A stretch of DNA of 55,428 nt from Gammaproteobacteria bacterium (GTDB lineage: Bacteria > Pseudomonadota > Gammaproteobacteria > Steroidobacterales > Woeseiaceae). The notes beneath the pieces were generated by a model. The model had not been told where the DNA came from. It ran no database searches and saw only the letters and a program-made list of their open reading frames with translations. The translations under genes and the position numbers were made by a program. The stretch is from assembly GCA_029865385.1 (NCBI GenBank), contig JAOUGX010000016.1:1-55428 (forward strand), written 5' to 3'. Each line of letters begins with the position of its first letter. Position 1 is the stretch's first letter. Of the stretch, positions 34,584-44,853 are shown in pieces.

Positions 34584-36260
34584 CTAGTCGTCCGGGAAAA
34601 TGCGCTCGCGGGTGCCTTGCAGGAGTTCGTTTTCCGGAAACCGCTGCTCCGCGTCTTCGAGCGCCTGCCGTGCTTCGTCGCTACGACCCAGTTTCGACAA
34701 CACATCGACGATATGCGACGCAACTTCCGGATCCTTGAGCATTTCGTACGCTCGCTGCAGCTCTTTCAGAGCTTCCTCGTACCGGCCCTGCTTAAACAGC
34801 ACCCAGCCATAGCTGTCGATGATGGCGGCGCTGTCCGGGTCCAGTTCGAGCGCCTTCCTGATCAGTTTCGCCGCCTCGGCGTATCGATCCGTCCTGTCCG
34901 CGAGCGTGTATCCCAGCGCATTCAGCGACAATGCGCTATCCGGCCAGCGATCGACGGCGTCCCGGTACAGTTTCAATGCATCGTCCTGGCGACCCATGCG
35001 CAGCAACAACTCGGCCTTGCCGAGCAGGACCTCTTCGCTGTCATCCCGGTAGGACTGGACGCGATCGTATTTTGCCAGCGCATCGTCGTAGCGCTTCATC
35101 GTCACCAACAACTGCGCCTGCGAAAGAATCATGTCGACAGCGTAGTTCGGATGCGTCTCGCCGAACTTCTGCAAGTGTTGAATTGCCGCGTCGCCCTCGC
35201 CTTGCTCGGACATCAGGTAGCTAGCCCGCCGCTGCGAGATAATTGCATTCTGTCCGTGAATTACCTGCGTATAGAGACTGATGGCGCGTTCCCTGTCGCC
35301 GCGATGATCGGCGATGCGAGCGAGATAATAGAATGCGTCCATCGTGTAGCGGCCGGAAGCCAGGAGCTCCTCGAAGTCCGCTTGCGAAACGTCGAGGTTC
35401 TCGAGTCGAAAATTGATTATCGCCATCAGGCGCAGTGCGTCGGTGCGGCCCGGCTGTTCCAGCATGATCTGGTTAATCTGCGACAGCGCATCGTCGTCGC
35501 GACCGGCCGAGAGCAGCATGATCGCCAGCTCCATTCGTGCATCCGGATCCGGATCCGGATCATCACCGATGATCCTGGCCGTGTAATCGATCGCAGCTTC
35601 CTGATCTCCGGCCATTAACAATGTTCGTGCATACAACAATTTCGGTTGCAGCCACTCCGGGTCGAGTTCGATAGCACGCTGCGCGCGTTTGCCTGCTTCC
35701 TTTGCATCCTCTGCCTGCAGCGCCATAACCGCCGCCGCATAATGTGCAAAGGCCGAATCCTTGTAGGGTTTCGCCAGTTTGCGCATCAGCTCGTCGGCGT
35801 TCTTGGCATCTTCCTGCGACAACAGCGGGATGAGCGATATCAGCCGCTCCTCGACCGGCTCGTCGCCGCGTTCCAGGAGCTTGCTGAAACTCTTGTAGGA
35901 CTGCCTGATGTCTCCCTCGCGCAACTGCAGCTGGGCAACATAAAGGAGTGCCTCGTCGCTGGAGTCGTCCAGCTTCAGCCAGCGCTTGGCCATGACCAGG
36001 GCGTCTGCATTGAATCCGTAGCTGTAGCTGATGCGGGTTGCCTGCTGCGCGACCTCGATATCGTCGCTTTGTTCGGCCGCCTTGCGATAGGCCTCCACGG
36101 CATCCTTGTAACGGTGCTCGTCGAGCGCCGCCTGTGCCTCGACCAGCAACTCTTCGGTCGATGCGGCAGCGATTGCAGGCTGCCAGCCGAGGCCGAGCAA
36201 TAGGAGTAAACCGGAGGCCACAAACGGGACCGTCCGCAAGTACATAAGTCTGCGATACAT
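34584..36260 (-). CDS. Exported tetratricopeptide-repeat protein
   Basis: About 558 aa from ATG 36260, where a signal peptide begins (hydrophobic run to QPAIAAAS). A TTG at 36332 and an ATG at 36245 are other possible starts. The body is an array of about 14 TPR-like helix pairs, e.g. DALKLYRDAVDRWPDSALSL and AKLIRKALELDPDSAAIIDS. A DPDPDP run comes from GGATCC triplets near 35550. It resembles the TPR protein encoded between hemA and lolB in pseudomonads, of unsettled role in envelope biogenesis. It diverges from hemA with 137 bp between. Confidence 0.85.
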   Translation of the reverse strand: MYRRLMYLRTVPFVASGLLLLLGLGWQPAIAAASTEELLVEAQAALDEHRYKDAVEAYRKAAEQSDDIEVAQQATRISYSYGFNADALVMAKRWLKLDDSSDEALLYVAQLQLREGDIRQSYKSFSKLLERGDEPVEERLISLIPLLSQEDAKNADELMRKLAKPYKDSAFAHYAAAVMALQAEDAKEAGKRAQRAIELDPEWLQPKLLYARTLLMAGDQEAAIDYTARIIGDDPDPDPDARMELAIMLLSAGRDDDALSQINQIMLEQPGRTDALRLMAIINFRLENLDVSQADFEELLASGRYTMDAFYYLARIADHRGDRERAISLYTQVIHGQNAIISQRRASYLMSEQGEGDAAIQHLQKFGETHPNYAVDMILSQAQLLVTMKRYDDALAKYDRVQSYRDDSEEVLLGKAELLLRMGRQDDALKLYRDAVDRWPDSALSLNALGYTLADRTDRYAEAAKLIRKALELDPDSAAIIDSYGWVLFKQGRYEEALKELQRAYEMLKDPEVASHIVDVLSKLGRSDEARQALEDAEQRFPENELLQGTRERIFPDD

Positions 36261-36397
36261 ATAACTGGTCTGGTTGCTGATCTTGTTAAGTCGGGTTACT
36301 GCTGATTTTGCAGTGGAAGTGATCACAGACAAGGAACTGCGTCATCAGTTCGCTTATCATATGCACAAATTTTGCACCCGGAACCCCTTACGCTGTC

Positions 36398-37660
36398 ATG
36401 GCACTGCATATTCTCGGGCTAAACCATAACACGGCGCCTGTCGAAATTCGCGAGCAAGTCGTCTTCGCCGGCGAAGGCGTGGACCGTGCCCTGGCGGAGC
36501 TGGCGGGGCTCGATGGCGTCGCCGAGGCGGTCCTTTTGTCCACCTGCAACCGCACCGAATTTTACGTCGAATCCGACAGCGATGGCATTGGCGCCGTACA
36601 AGCCTGGCTAAGAACGAGCCACGCGCTCGGCCCGGACGCGGAAAAGGCGCTGTTTACGCTGAACGGCGACAACGCAATCCGCCATCTGTTCCGCGTGGCC
36701 TGCGGGCTCGATTCCATGGTGCTCGGCGAGCCGCAAATCCTTGGCCAGCTTAAGGATGCCTTTCGCCATGCAGAACGCAGCGGCTCCGTCGGCTCGCAAC
36801 TCAGCCGCCTTTTTCAGCATACCTTCTCGGTCGCCAAGAAGGTTCGGACGGATACGGAGATCGGTTCGAGCCCGGTGTCCGTCGCCTACGCGGCAGTCAA
36901 TCTCGCGAACCAGTTTTTCGCCGGATTCTCGCAACACACGGCGTTGCTGATCGGCGCCGGCTCCACCATCGAGCTGGTCGCACGCCACCTCGTCGCCAAG
37001 GGAATCGGCAGGCTGTTCATCGCCAATCGCGACGTCGAACGGGCCAAGACGCTGGCCAGCCAGTTCAGCGGCTTTGCCCTGCCGCTGTCGGAGCTCGAAG
37101 GCACGTTGCCCGATGCCGACATTCTGATCAGCTCCACGGCCAGTCCGGATGTCGTGGTCACGCTCGCACAAATGCAGAAAGCAATCCGCCTGCGCAAGCG
37201 GAAACCGATTTTTGCGGTCGACATCGCCGTGCCGCGTGATATTGATCCTGGCGTGCGCGAGCTCGACGATGTGTACCTGTACTCCATCGATGATCTCGAC
37301 AAGGTCATCGTCGAAGGACAAAGCAATCGCGAAGCGGCCGCCGTCGACGCCAACCGGATACTCGATGACGAGACGCAACGTTACCTGAGCATAGAACGCA
37401 GCAAACAGGTCGCCCCGATCATTACCGCGCTGCGCGATCATGGCGACTCGCTGCGCCACGAAGTCCTCGAACTGGCAAGGCGCAGGCTGGCCAAGGGCGC
37501 GGACAGCGACGAAGTGCTCGAGTTCGTCACCGCGTCGTTGCTGAAAAAGCTATTGCATCAACCCAGCGTACGGCTACGGGAAGCAGGCGAATCGTCCGAC
37601 ACCGAATTCATAGAGGTGGTGCAGGAACTGTTCGGCCTCGACAGGAATTCGAACAAATAA
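36398..37660 (+). CDS. hemA: Glutamyl-tRNA reductase
   Basis: 420 aa. First committed enzyme of C5 tetrapyrrole synthesis, turning Glu-tRNA into glutamate semialdehyde. Catalytic Cys50 is in [14 protein letters not shown], the conserved [15 protein letters not shown] follows, and the NADPH site is [16 protein letters not shown]. The C-terminal dimer helices end QELFGLDRN. Followed by prfA after 41 bp, as commonly seen. Confidence 0.97.
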   Translation: MALHILGLNHNTAPVEIREQVVFAGEGVDRALAELAGLDGVAEAVLLSTCNRTEFYVESDSDGIGAVQAWLRTSHALGPDAEKALFTLNGDNAIRHLFRVACGLDSMVLGEPQILGQLKDAFRHAERSGSVGSQLSRLFQHTFSVAKKVRTDTEIGSSPVSVAYAAVNLANQFFAGFSQHTALLIGAGSTIELVARHLVAKGIGRLFIANRDVERAKTLASQFSGFALPLSELEGTLPDADILISSTASPDVVVTLAQMQKAIRLRKRKPIFAVDIAVPRDIDPGVRELDDVYLYSIDDLDKVIVEGQSNREAAAVDANRILDDETQRYLSIERSKQVAPIITALRDHGDSLRHEVLELARRRLAKGADSDEVLEFVTASLLKKLLHQPSVRLREAGESSDTEFIEVVQELFGLDRNSNK

Positions 37661-37701
37661 AACCGGCGAATCAATCTGCGCCAACGAAAAGTGACCCAAT
37701 T

Positions 37702-38784
37702 TTGAAAGACAGCATCCGATACAAACTGGAAACCACACGAGATCGTTTCGAGGAGATCGCCGGCCTGCTTGCGGACCCGGAAATCATCTCAACACAGAAC
37801 CGCTTCCGCGACCTGTCGCGCGAATACGCGAAACTCGATCCCGTGGTCGGCCTGTTTCGAACTTATGAAACCCTGCGCGCTGACATTGCAGCAGCCGAAG
37901 AGATGGCGGATGACGGCGATGCAGAAATCCGGCAAATGGGCCAGGACGAACTGGAATTGCTTACCAAGAAGAAGGAACAACTGGAACTTGCCCTGCAAAA
38001 AGCACTGATTCCGCCGGACCCATACGACGACAGCAACGTGTTTCTCGAAATCCGTGCAGGCACCGGCGGAGACGAGGCAGCGATTTTTGCCGGTGACCTG
38101 TTTCGCATGTATACGCGATATGCCGAGACCATGCGCTGGCCGATCGAAGTTTTGAGTGCGCGCGAAGGCGAGCACGGCGGTTATCGCGAAGTCATCAGCC
38201 GCATCACCGGCAATGGCATCTACGGCAAGCTGAAATTCGAATCGGGTGCACACCGGGTGCAGCGCGTTCCCGCGACCGAATCGCAGGGACGCATTCACAC
38301 CTCGGCGTGCACGGTTGCGGTGTTGCCCGAGCCGGACGAGATGGAAGACATCGAGATCAACAGCAACGATCTGCGCATCGATACCTACCGCGCTTCCGGC
38401 GCCGGCGGCCAGCACGTCAACAAGACCGATTCCGCCATTCGCATCACGCATCTTCCGTCGGGCATCGTCGTCGAATGCCAGGACGAGCGCTCGCAACACA
38501 AGAACCGTGCGCGGGCGATGTCATTGTTGCGCGCGAGGCTGCTAGATGCGGAGATAACGAAACGGGCAGCAGAACAGGCACTCAAAAGAAAACTGCTGGT
38601 TGGAACCGGGGATCGCTCGGAACGTATTCGCACCTACAACTACCCGCAGGGACGCGTGACAGATCACCGTATCAACCTGACGCTTTACAAGCTGGATGAG
38701 ATCCTGCAGGGCGCACTCGACCAGGTGATCGAACCGCTGAACAACGAATACCAGGCCGATCAACTCGCGGCACTGGGCGTCTGA
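37702..38784 (+). CDS. prfA: Peptide chain release factor 1
   Basis: 360 aa, the standard length, reading UAG and UAA. The codon-recognition tripeptide is in [14 protein letters not shown] and the catalytic GGQ loop is in [20 protein letters not shown]. The start is a TTG with a weak leader, which suggests low translation; the N-terminus aligns well from there. prmC, which methylates the GGQ Gln and often follows directly, is 3.6 kb away at 42401. The 3' end meets the convergent gene at 38786 with 1 bp between. Confidence 0.96.
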   Translation: MKDSIRYKLETTRDRFEEIAGLLADPEIISTQNRFRDLSREYAKLDPVVGLFRTYETLRADIAAAEEMADDGDAEIRQMGQDELELLTKKKEQLELALQKALIPPDPYDDSNVFLEIRAGTGGDEAAIFAGDLFRMYTRYAETMRWPIEVLSAREGEHGGYREVISRITGNGIYGKLKFESGAHRVQRVPATESQGRIHTSACTVAVLPEPDEMEDIEINSNDLRIDTYRASGAGGQHVNKTDSAIRITHLPSGIVVECQDERSQHKNRARAMSLLRARLLDAEITKRAAEQALKRKLLVGTGDRSERIRTYNYPQGRVTDHRINLTLYKLDEILQGALDQVIEPLNNEYQADQLAALGV

Positions 38785-38785
38785 G

Positions 38786-39364
38786 CTATTTACGCATCCC
38801 CTTGCGCGGCCAGCCGGAGGCGACCATCGGATCGCCCCGCCGGCGCCCGGCATCGTGCACGGAACGGATATCGGAGGTCGTGTAGACCGCATCGGGGTCG
38901 ATCTCCTTGATTGCCGAAAGCAACTGCCCTATTCGCCGTCGAGGCTCGACCACCAACACGATGTCGACGGCCTCCCGCCCCGGCCCGGAGCCGGGAATGG
39001 CCACCGCGTCCCAGCCGGAACTGCGCAGCGACTCGGCCAGGTGACCGTCCGAGCGCAGAGAAATAGCCCGCACCAGTTCCGAGCCCATGGCGACCCGCGC
39101 CTCCAGCAGCATGCCAATATAGTTTCCGGCCGCGTATCCGCCAGCGTAGGCAATGATCAGGTACCACGCGTCCAGATTGGTAATGACGCTGCTGATCGCC
39201 ACGATCCAGATCAGCACCTCGACGAAACCAATGGCGGTGGCCAGTACCCGGTAGCCGCGAATCACCATGATTGTACGGAACGTGCCTAGCGACACGTCGA
39301 CGATGCGGGCCAGAAAAATGGCGACCGCCAGCCAGGCTGGGTTAACAGCGGTAAAGTCGAGCAC
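38786..39364 (-). CDS. UPF0316/DUF2179-type membrane protein
   Basis: 192 aa from the GTG at 39364, which has GGAGG 8 nt upstream; an ATG at 39406 is the alternative. Three membrane helices lie within about 8-85 (LAVAIFLARIVDVSLGTF, IGFVEVLIWIVAISSVI), followed by a cytoplasmic domain of the DUF2179/DUF5698 type (AVDIVLVVEPRRRIGQLLSA, DAVYTTSDIRSV). Function unknown in the family. Ends one base from the prfA stop codon. Confidence 0.82.
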   Translation of the reverse strand: MLDFTAVNPAWLAVAIFLARIVDVSLGTFRTIMVIRGYRVLATAIGFVEVLIWIVAISSVITNLDAWYLIIAYAGGYAAGNYIGMLLEARVAMGSELVRAISLRSDGHLAESLRSSGWDAVAIPGSGPGREAVDIVLVVEPRRRIGQLLSAIKEIDPDAVYTTSDIRSVHDAGRRRGDPMVASGWPRKGMRK

Positions 39365-39467
39365 GATGAATTCCTCCAAGAGCCATTCCGGGTTTGGGGC
39401 AATCATTGAACGCGTGAGAGTATAGTCCCGATTCACCGTTGCAGGAGCGGCACACGCGGAGTACACA

Positions 39468-39833
39468 ATGGCAAGCAGAAACATCGACGATCTGATTTTC
39501 TTCGACCGGCACGCAGCCGAATTCTCGGAAGTGAAGACCGATATCGAGAAATGCCTGCGCGGACAGCCGCTGCAGAAAACCTGGCACCACTTCACCAGCG
39601 ACGATGAGAAATTCTTTGCCGGCATCTGGGAGGCGCAGCCCGGCTGCTGGAAGATCAGCTATACGGAAAACGAGTTCTGCCAGATTCTCGAGGGCCGGTC
39701 GGTATTGAGAGACGCAGCCGGCAATGAATGCCCGTTGAAAGCCGGTGACAATTTCACGATCCCGGCGGGCTTCGTCGGCGAATGGGACGTGCTGGAGACC
39801 ACGCGCAAGATCTACGTCATCTACCAACCCTGA
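39468..39833 (+). CDS. Cupin-domain protein (Cupin_3, DUF861-like)
   Basis: 121 aa small beta-barrel. Sequence blocks AGIWEAQPGCWKISYTENE, FCQILEGRSVLRDAAG and LKAGDNFTIPAGFVGEWDV match the family related to ureidoglycolate/ethanolamine cupins. The metal-binding His residues of classic cupins are not obvious, so its activity is not predictable. It converges on the transsulfuration gene with 14 bp between. Confidence 0.85.
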   Translation: MASRNIDDLIFFDRHAAEFSEVKTDIEKCLRGQPLQKTWHHFTSDDEKFFAGIWEAQPGCWKISYTENEFCQILEGRSVLRDAAGNECPLKAGDNFTIPAGFVGEWDVLETTRKIYVIYQP

Positions 39834-39847
39834 ATCTTGAACCTGTC

Positions 39848-41008
39848 TCAGCCGAACGAGTGGTCGAGATCGCCTATCAGGTCGTCGACATGCTCGATAC
39901 CGACTGACAGGCGAATGAGCTGATCACTGATGCCGAGCGCCGCCCGTTTTTCCGGCGGTACCGACGCATGCGTCATGATTGCCGGATGATCCACCAGGCT
40001 TTCGACACCGCCCAGGCTTTCCGCCAGTGCAAAAATCTTGCAGCGCTCGAGAAACGCGCGAGATTCCTTTAATCCGCCCTTGATAAAAAAGGTCACGATG
40101 CCGCCGAAGCCGTCCATCTGTGATTTGGCCAGCTTGTGCTGCGGATGCGACTTGAGGCCCGGGTAGATCACGCGTTCCACGTTCGGGTTCTTTTCCAGCC
40201 AGACGGCAATCTCCATGGCGCTCTTGCAGTGGCGTTCCATGCGCACATCCAGCGTCTTGACACCGCGCAATGCCAGGAAGCAGTCGAACGGACCCGGAAC
40301 GGAGCCGATCGAATTCTGCAGGAAGGCGAGTTTCTCGGCCAGCGCTTCGTCACTGGTAATCGCGATGCCGCCCACCATATCGGAATGGCCGTTCAGAAAC
40401 TTGGTAACGGAGTGCATGACGATGTGGCTGCCGAACTCCAGCGGACGCTGCAGGTACGGCGTCGCGAAGGTATTGTCCGTGACCATGATGATGCCAAATC
40501 GCTTGGCAATACCCGCCACCGCTTTCAAATCGACGATTTTCAGCAAGGGATTGCTCGGTGTCTCGACCCAGATCATGCGGGTATTGGGTTTGACCGCATT
40601 ATTGACCGCCTCGATATCGGTCATATCGACAACGGTGAAATCGAGCCCGGCGCTGCGACGGCGGACTTTTTCGAACAGGCGCGTGCTGCCGCCGTAAATA
40701 TCGTCCAACGCGATGACGTGACTGCCGCTGTCTATCAATTCGAGAATAGTCGCGGTTGCGGCGAGGCCGGAGCTGAAAGCAAAACCGAACTTGCCGGATT
40801 CGAGATCGGCGACACAGCGCTCGAGCGCCTGCCGCGTCGGATTGTGCGTTCGGGAATATTCGTAGCCCTTGTGCACACCCGGGCTCGACTGTACGTAAGT
40901 AGAAGTCGCATAGATCGGCGTCATGATGGCGCCGGTCAACGGATCCGGTTCCTGCCCGGCGTGAATGGCGCGGGTAGCGAACGATTGCTTCTTGCTGGAT
41001 TTGCTCAT
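39848..41008 (-). CDS. Cystathionine gamma-lyase/gamma-synthase (PLP enzyme)
   Basis: 386 aa Cys/Met-metabolism PLP enzyme. PLP Lys lies in HSVTKFLNGHSDMVGG; tetramer contacts YEYSRTHNPTRQALE and SSGLAATATIL are typical. It starts 10 bp after cystathionine beta-synthase, so the pair most likely runs reverse transsulfuration, homocysteine to cysteine, with this gene as the gamma-lyase. Sequence alone does not separate lyase from MetB synthase. Confidence 0.93.
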   Translation of the reverse strand: MSKSSKKQSFATRAIHAGQEPDPLTGAIMTPIYATSTYVQSSPGVHKGYEYSRTHNPTRQALERCVADLESGKFGFAFSSGLAATATILELIDSGSHVIALDDIYGGSTRLFEKVRRRSAGLDFTVVDMTDIEAVNNAVKPNTRMIWVETPSNPLLKIVDLKAVAGIAKRFGIIMVTDNTFATPYLQRPLEFGSHIVMHSVTKFLNGHSDMVGGIAITSDEALAEKLAFLQNSIGSVPGPFDCFLALRGVKTLDVRMERHCKSAMEIAVWLEKNPNVERVIYPGLKSHPQHKLAKSQMDGFGGIVTFFIKGGLKESRAFLERCKIFALAESLGGVESLVDHPAIMTHASVPPEKRAALGISDQLIRLSVGIEHVDDLIGDLDHSFG

Positions 41009-41018
41009 GTTTTTTCGG

Positions 41019-42383
41019 TCAGGCCTGCTTGCGTAAATGATTCAGAACGTCGGAACGGGTGATCAGTCCCATGAACTGGTCGTCGTCCATGACGGCGGCG
41101 TAAGGCTGCACGTGCAGCATCGCCACAAGATTGTTAATACTCGTTTTCCTGTCGAGCTTGATGAACGCGGTCTGCATTGCGTCTCTAACAGGCGCATTCA
41201 AGAGATCGGGCTTGCCGAACACGAAACGAATGATGTCGTCCTCGGTCAGGATACCGACGAGCTTTCCTTCTTCCATGACCGGCAATTGCGAAAAGCCGGC
41301 ATTGCGTAAGCGATTGTGCGCCGTCGTGACGACGTCGGTCGGGCCCACGGTAATGGTCGCGCGCTGGCCGTGCGGCCTGCCAATCAGGTCACGAAGATCG
41401 CCAAAGGTCTCGCGCTTGATGAATCCCTGGTCTTCCATCCAGAAGTCGTTGAACAGTTTGGACAGGTACTTGTTGCCGGTATCGCAGGCAAAACTGACCA
41501 CGCGTTTCGCTTCGGTCTGTTCGCGGCAGTAGCGCAGCGACGCGGCAAGCAAGGTACCGGTGGAGGAACCGGCGAGCAGGCCTTCCTTTTTCAACAAATC
41601 CCGCGCCGTGCTGAACGACTCGGCATCCGAAATGCTATAGGCCTTTGTTACCTTGTCGAAGTTTGCAATCGACGGAATGAAGTCCTCGCCGATGCCTTCG
41701 ACCAGCCACGGCGTGCTTTCGCCGATCTCGCCGCCTTCGTTGATGTAATCGGCCAGCACGGAGCCGACGGGATCGGCGAGTATCAACTCAACCTGCGGCG
41801 CATGCTCTTCGAGATATTTACCAATGCCGGTTACCGTTCCGCTCGATCCGACGCCCAACACGATGGCATCGAGGTCGCCGCCCATTTGCTCGAGGATTTC
41901 GGGTGCGGTGGTTTGTTCGTGCGCCAGCGGATTGTCCGGATTGCCGAACTGGTTGATGAAGTACGCGCCTTTTTCCTGTGCAATGGTCTTGCCGAGGTCC
42001 TGGTAGTACTCCGGATGCCCCTTGCCGACGTCGGAACGCGTCAACACCACTTCGGCGCCCATTGCACGCAGGTTGAAAATCTTTTCCTGGCTCATTTTGT
42101 CCGGCAATACGAGAATCAGGCGATAACCCTTCTGCGCCGCAACCACGGCGAGCCCCAGCCCGGTATTGCCCGCAGTTGCCTCGACCAGCGTGTCGCCCGG
42201 CTTGATGTCACCGCGTTTCTCCGCTTCCTCTATCATCGAAATGCCAATGCGGTCCTTGATCGAACCGCCCGGGTTCATCAGTTCGAGCTTCAGGAACAGC
42301 CGGCACGGACCGGTATCGATACGCGTGATTTCGAGCATGGGCGTCTGTCCGACCATCTCGAGTATGTTGGAGTAGACTTTCAT
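41019..42383 (-). CDS. Cystathionine beta-synthase with C-terminal CBS pair
   Basis: 454 aa. The catalytic domain (about 1-320) belongs to fold-type II PLP enzymes: Lys43 in NPGGSIKDRIG, TAGNTGLGLA, and phosphate loop VGSSGTVTGIGKY. Two CBS motifs follow at about 335-454 (VMEEGKLVGILTEDDIIRF, YAAVMDDDQFMGLITRSDVL), likely sensing an adenosyl ligand. No haem-binding N-terminal extension. Condenses serine with homocysteine. Divergent from prmC with 17 bp between start codons. Confidence 0.94.
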   Translation of the reverse strand: MKVYSNILEMVGQTPMLEITRIDTGPCRLFLKLELMNPGGSIKDRIGISMIEEAEKRGDIKPGDTLVEATAGNTGLGLAVVAAQKGYRLILVLPDKMSQEKIFNLRAMGAEVVLTRSDVGKGHPEYYQDLGKTIAQEKGAYFINQFGNPDNPLAHEQTTAPEILEQMGGDLDAIVLGVGSSGTVTGIGKYLEEHAPQVELILADPVGSVLADYINEGGEIGESTPWLVEGIGEDFIPSIANFDKVTKAYSISDAESFSTARDLLKKEGLLAGSSTGTLLAASLRYCREQTEAKRVVSFACDTGNKYLSKLFNDFWMEDQGFIKRETFGDLRDLIGRPHGQRATITVGPTDVVTTAHNRLRNAGFSQLPVMEEGKLVGILTEDDIIRFVFGKPDLLNAPVRDAMQTAFIKLDRKTSINNLVAMLHVQPYAAVMDDDQFMGLITRSDVLNHLRKQA

Positions 42384-42400
42384 CAGTATGGAAGGTGACC

Positions 42401-43285
42401 GTGGAATTGGGCGCCATGTTACGCGAAGGCTTCCCCGCTTTGAATGAATTTATCGATATCGAATCCGCGCTGGCACAGGCCGTCGCCAGCCTCGAACCGG
42501 TCAGTGAAAGTCCGCGGCTGGACGCGGAATTGCTGCTTGCGCGGGCACTGGACGTTTCCCGCAGCTATCTCTTCGCACATCCGGAGGACACGCTCGACCC
42601 GGCTGCCAGTGAGCGTTTTTTCTCGGTCGTGGATCGCCGCGCCGCCGGCGAACCCATCGCCTATATCACCGGCGAGCGCGAATTCTGGTCGATGAATCTC
42701 ATGGTAAGCCCGGCGACCCTCGTGCCGCGGCCGGAAACCGAGCTGCTCGTGGAACGTGCCCTGATGCTGATCCCGCGGAAAGCCAACATGCGCATCCTGG
42801 ACCTCGGCACCGGTAGCGGAGCGATCGCACTGGCCATTGCGCGGGAACGACCGCTTTGCGAAATCATCGCCACCGATGCCAGCGCTGAAGCCCTGGCGAT
42901 TGCGCGGCAAAATGCGCGGCAGCTCGATGTCGCCAACGTTGTGTTTCATCACGGAAACTGGACCGACCCCGTTCGCGGACAACAATTCAACCTGGTTGTA
43001 TCCAACCCGCCCTATGTCAGGGCAGACGATCCGCAGCTGAAAACCCTGCGGCATGAACCCGCATCGGCGCTCGCATCGGGGAGCGACGGCCTGGACGCGA
43101 TTCGACACATCGCAGCCACGGCCGCGGACACCCTTACCGACGACGGCACGCTCATGCTCGAGCACGGCAGTGAACAGCAGCAACAAGTCGCCGACATTCT
43201 GCGGCGTTGCGGCTGGACTGAAATCGAGTGCGTTAGCGACTACGCCGGATTGCCGCGCGTCACTGTCGCCCGACCAGCGAAATGA
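42401..43285 (+). CDS. prmC: Release factor glutamine methyltransferase PrmC
   Basis: 294 aa SAM-dependent enzyme that methylates the GGQ Gln of RF1 and RF2. AdoMet motif I is [16 protein letters not shown] and the catalytic NPPY is in [15 protein letters not shown]; the N-terminal helical domain includes [13 protein letters not shown]. The GTG at 42401 is preferred (GGAAGG 5 nt upstream); GTG 42395 and ATG 42416 are alternatives. Confidence 0.94.
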   Translation: MELGAMLREGFPALNEFIDIESALAQAVASLEPVSESPRLDAELLLARALDVSRSYLFAHPEDTLDPAASERFFSVVDRRAAGEPIAYITGEREFWSMNLMVSPATLVPRPETELLVERALMLIPRKANMRILDLGTGSGAIALAIARERPLCEIIATDASAEALAIARQNARQLDVANVVFHHGNWTDPVRGQQFNLVVSNPPYVRADDPQLKTLRHEPASALASGSDGLDAIRHIAATAADTLTDDGTLMLEHGSEQQQQVADILRRCGWTEIECVSDYAGLPRVTVARPAK

Positions 43286-43364
43286 AGGATTGCCGGTACA
43301 CGAAAAGCAGGATCGCATTTTTTGGGTATACTCACGCCCTGATTTTCGAGGACCGGGATTGAAT

Positions 43365-43847
43365 ATGCTTACTATCGTGACCAGCCATGGCGACATCAGT
43401 ATTGAATTGCTGGAAGAGGCCGCCCCGATCAGCTGCAAGAATTTCCGCCAGTACGTCGAGGACGGATTCTTTACCGATACCGTGTTCCATCGCGTCATCC
43501 GCAATTTCATGGTCCAGGGCGGCGGCATGACGGCCGACCTGAAAAAAAAGGACACGCGCGCGCCGATCAAGAACGAAGCGGCCAACGGCGAGAAAAACCT
43601 GCGCGGCACGCTGGCGATGGCACGAACCGGTCAGGTCGACAGCGCGACCTCGCAGTTCTTCATCAATCTCAGAGACAATGCCTTCCTCGATCACGGCGGG
43701 CGCGATTACGGTTACGCTGTGTTTGCGCGCGTAACGGACGGAATGGATGTCGTCGACAAGATCGCCAGCGTGGCAACCGGCAACCAGGGCGGACACCAGG
43801 ACGTGCCGGTGGAACCCGTAACCATCGTCGAGATCCGCGGTGAGTAA
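43365..43847 (+). CDS. Peptidyl-prolyl cis-trans isomerase, cyclophilin type
   Basis: 160 aa cytoplasmic PpiB-like cyclophilin with no signal peptide. Active-site text: [54 protein letters not shown]. The ATG at 43365 begins the barrel exactly; the longer open frame overlaps prmC and lacks similarity. Starts 79 bp after prmC. Confidence 0.95.
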   Translation: MLTIVTSHGDISIELLEEAAPISCKNFRQYVEDGFFTDTVFHRVIRNFMVQGGGMTADLKKKDTRAPIKNEAANGEKNLRGTLAMARTGQVDSATSQFFINLRDNAFLDHGGRDYGYAVFARVTDGMDVVDKIASVATGNQGGHQDVPVEPVTIVEIRGE

Positions 43848-43894
43848 ACGGAGTTACCTGGCTAGCCAGCCATAATTGATGACCTGAGCCATCC

Positions 43895-44644
43895 TCAATC
43901 CGTGAGGAACGGCAATGCCGCCGAACCCGGCAACAGCAAATAGCTTACAGCTTCGAACGAACCCGCGACCAACACAATGTATCCGAACAGTACCGCGCTG
44001 GCTTTGCCGGCGGCGATGGGCCAGCTAACGCAGTAGACGCGACGAAGGGATACGACGAAACTCGCGAGCAGGTAAGTCAGCAATACCAACTGGACGAGCA
44101 GCGCCGGCCAAAGCCGAATCGCAGCCTGTTCCAGCGGAATCATCAAGGCCAGGACAATGTACGCCGCGCTGTGCAGATGCAGCGAATGAATGAGGTGGTG
44201 CACATAGAGTCGCTGTCGAAACGCTGCTTTCAACAGCAGCGCGAAAGCGGGTAGCAGAACGAACATCAATCGAGGCAAATAATCCGAGAACAGGCGCGCC
44301 TGTCCGGCGGCGTCTTCTTCCAAGGTCTGGCCTTCAATCAGTAGAGCACCTTGCCCTGCAGACCAGGCGGCTAGCACGAAGAACAACACGCTGACGACAA
44401 GATACAGGCGAATTGGTGGAGAATAACGGCTGCGGCGGCCGGCGAGATACTCGCTGGTGAGCACACCGGGGCGGCAAATCAAAGTGCGCAAGGTCCGGGA
44501 TGCGCGCCCATCGACATCAAAGGCGTCGCGGATCATCTCGCTGAATAGCTCAGTCACGGGACGTTCGAGATCAATGTCTTTCTGCCCGCATTGCGGACAG
44601 AAACTTGCCTCAAGTCGGGCGTCACAGTTCTTACAGTGCTTCAT
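43895..44644 (-). CDS. DUF3667 zinc-ribbon membrane protein
   Basis: 249 aa. The N-terminal zinc ribbon KHCKNCDARLEASFCPQCGQ has two CXXC pairs, followed by LRTLICRPGVLTSEYLAGRR, the family marker. Four to five membrane helices follow (LYLVVSVLFFVLAAW, LMFVLLPAFALLLKA, AALLVQLVLL-like region, FGYIVLVAGSFEAVSYLLL). Function unknown. Confidence 0.88.
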   Translation of the reverse strand: MKHCKNCDARLEASFCPQCGQKDIDLERPVTELFSEMIRDAFDVDGRASRTLRTLICRPGVLTSEYLAGRRSRYSPPIRLYLVVSVLFFVLAAWSAGQGALLIEGQTLEEDAAGQARLFSDYLPRLMFVLLPAFALLLKAAFRQRLYVHHLIHSLHLHSAAYIVLALMIPLEQAAIRLWPALLVQLVLLTYLLASFVVSLRRVYCVSWPIAAGKASAVLFGYIVLVAGSFEAVSYLLLPGSAALPFLTD

Positions 44645-44853
44645 GTGTCGCGATTATAGCCGCTAACTGGCGGGGATCCCGCCGTGTTCTGAACTGTGGC
44701 CGCATACCCGGGATTGCCGCAAGTGGAGCAACTTGAAGTAAAATGCCGGCTCCTGGAAAGCGCGGGCGACAAGGATTAGGTAAACGAACGCCGTCGGTTC
44801 ACGACGCACAATGCTACGCAAGTACAGCCTGAAGAGACTATTTGCCTATTGCC

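Noticed and set aside
35548..35570. Tandem GGATCC-type microrepeat
   Set aside because: It encodes a DPDPDP stretch in the TPR protein and keeps frame; ordinary coding repeat.
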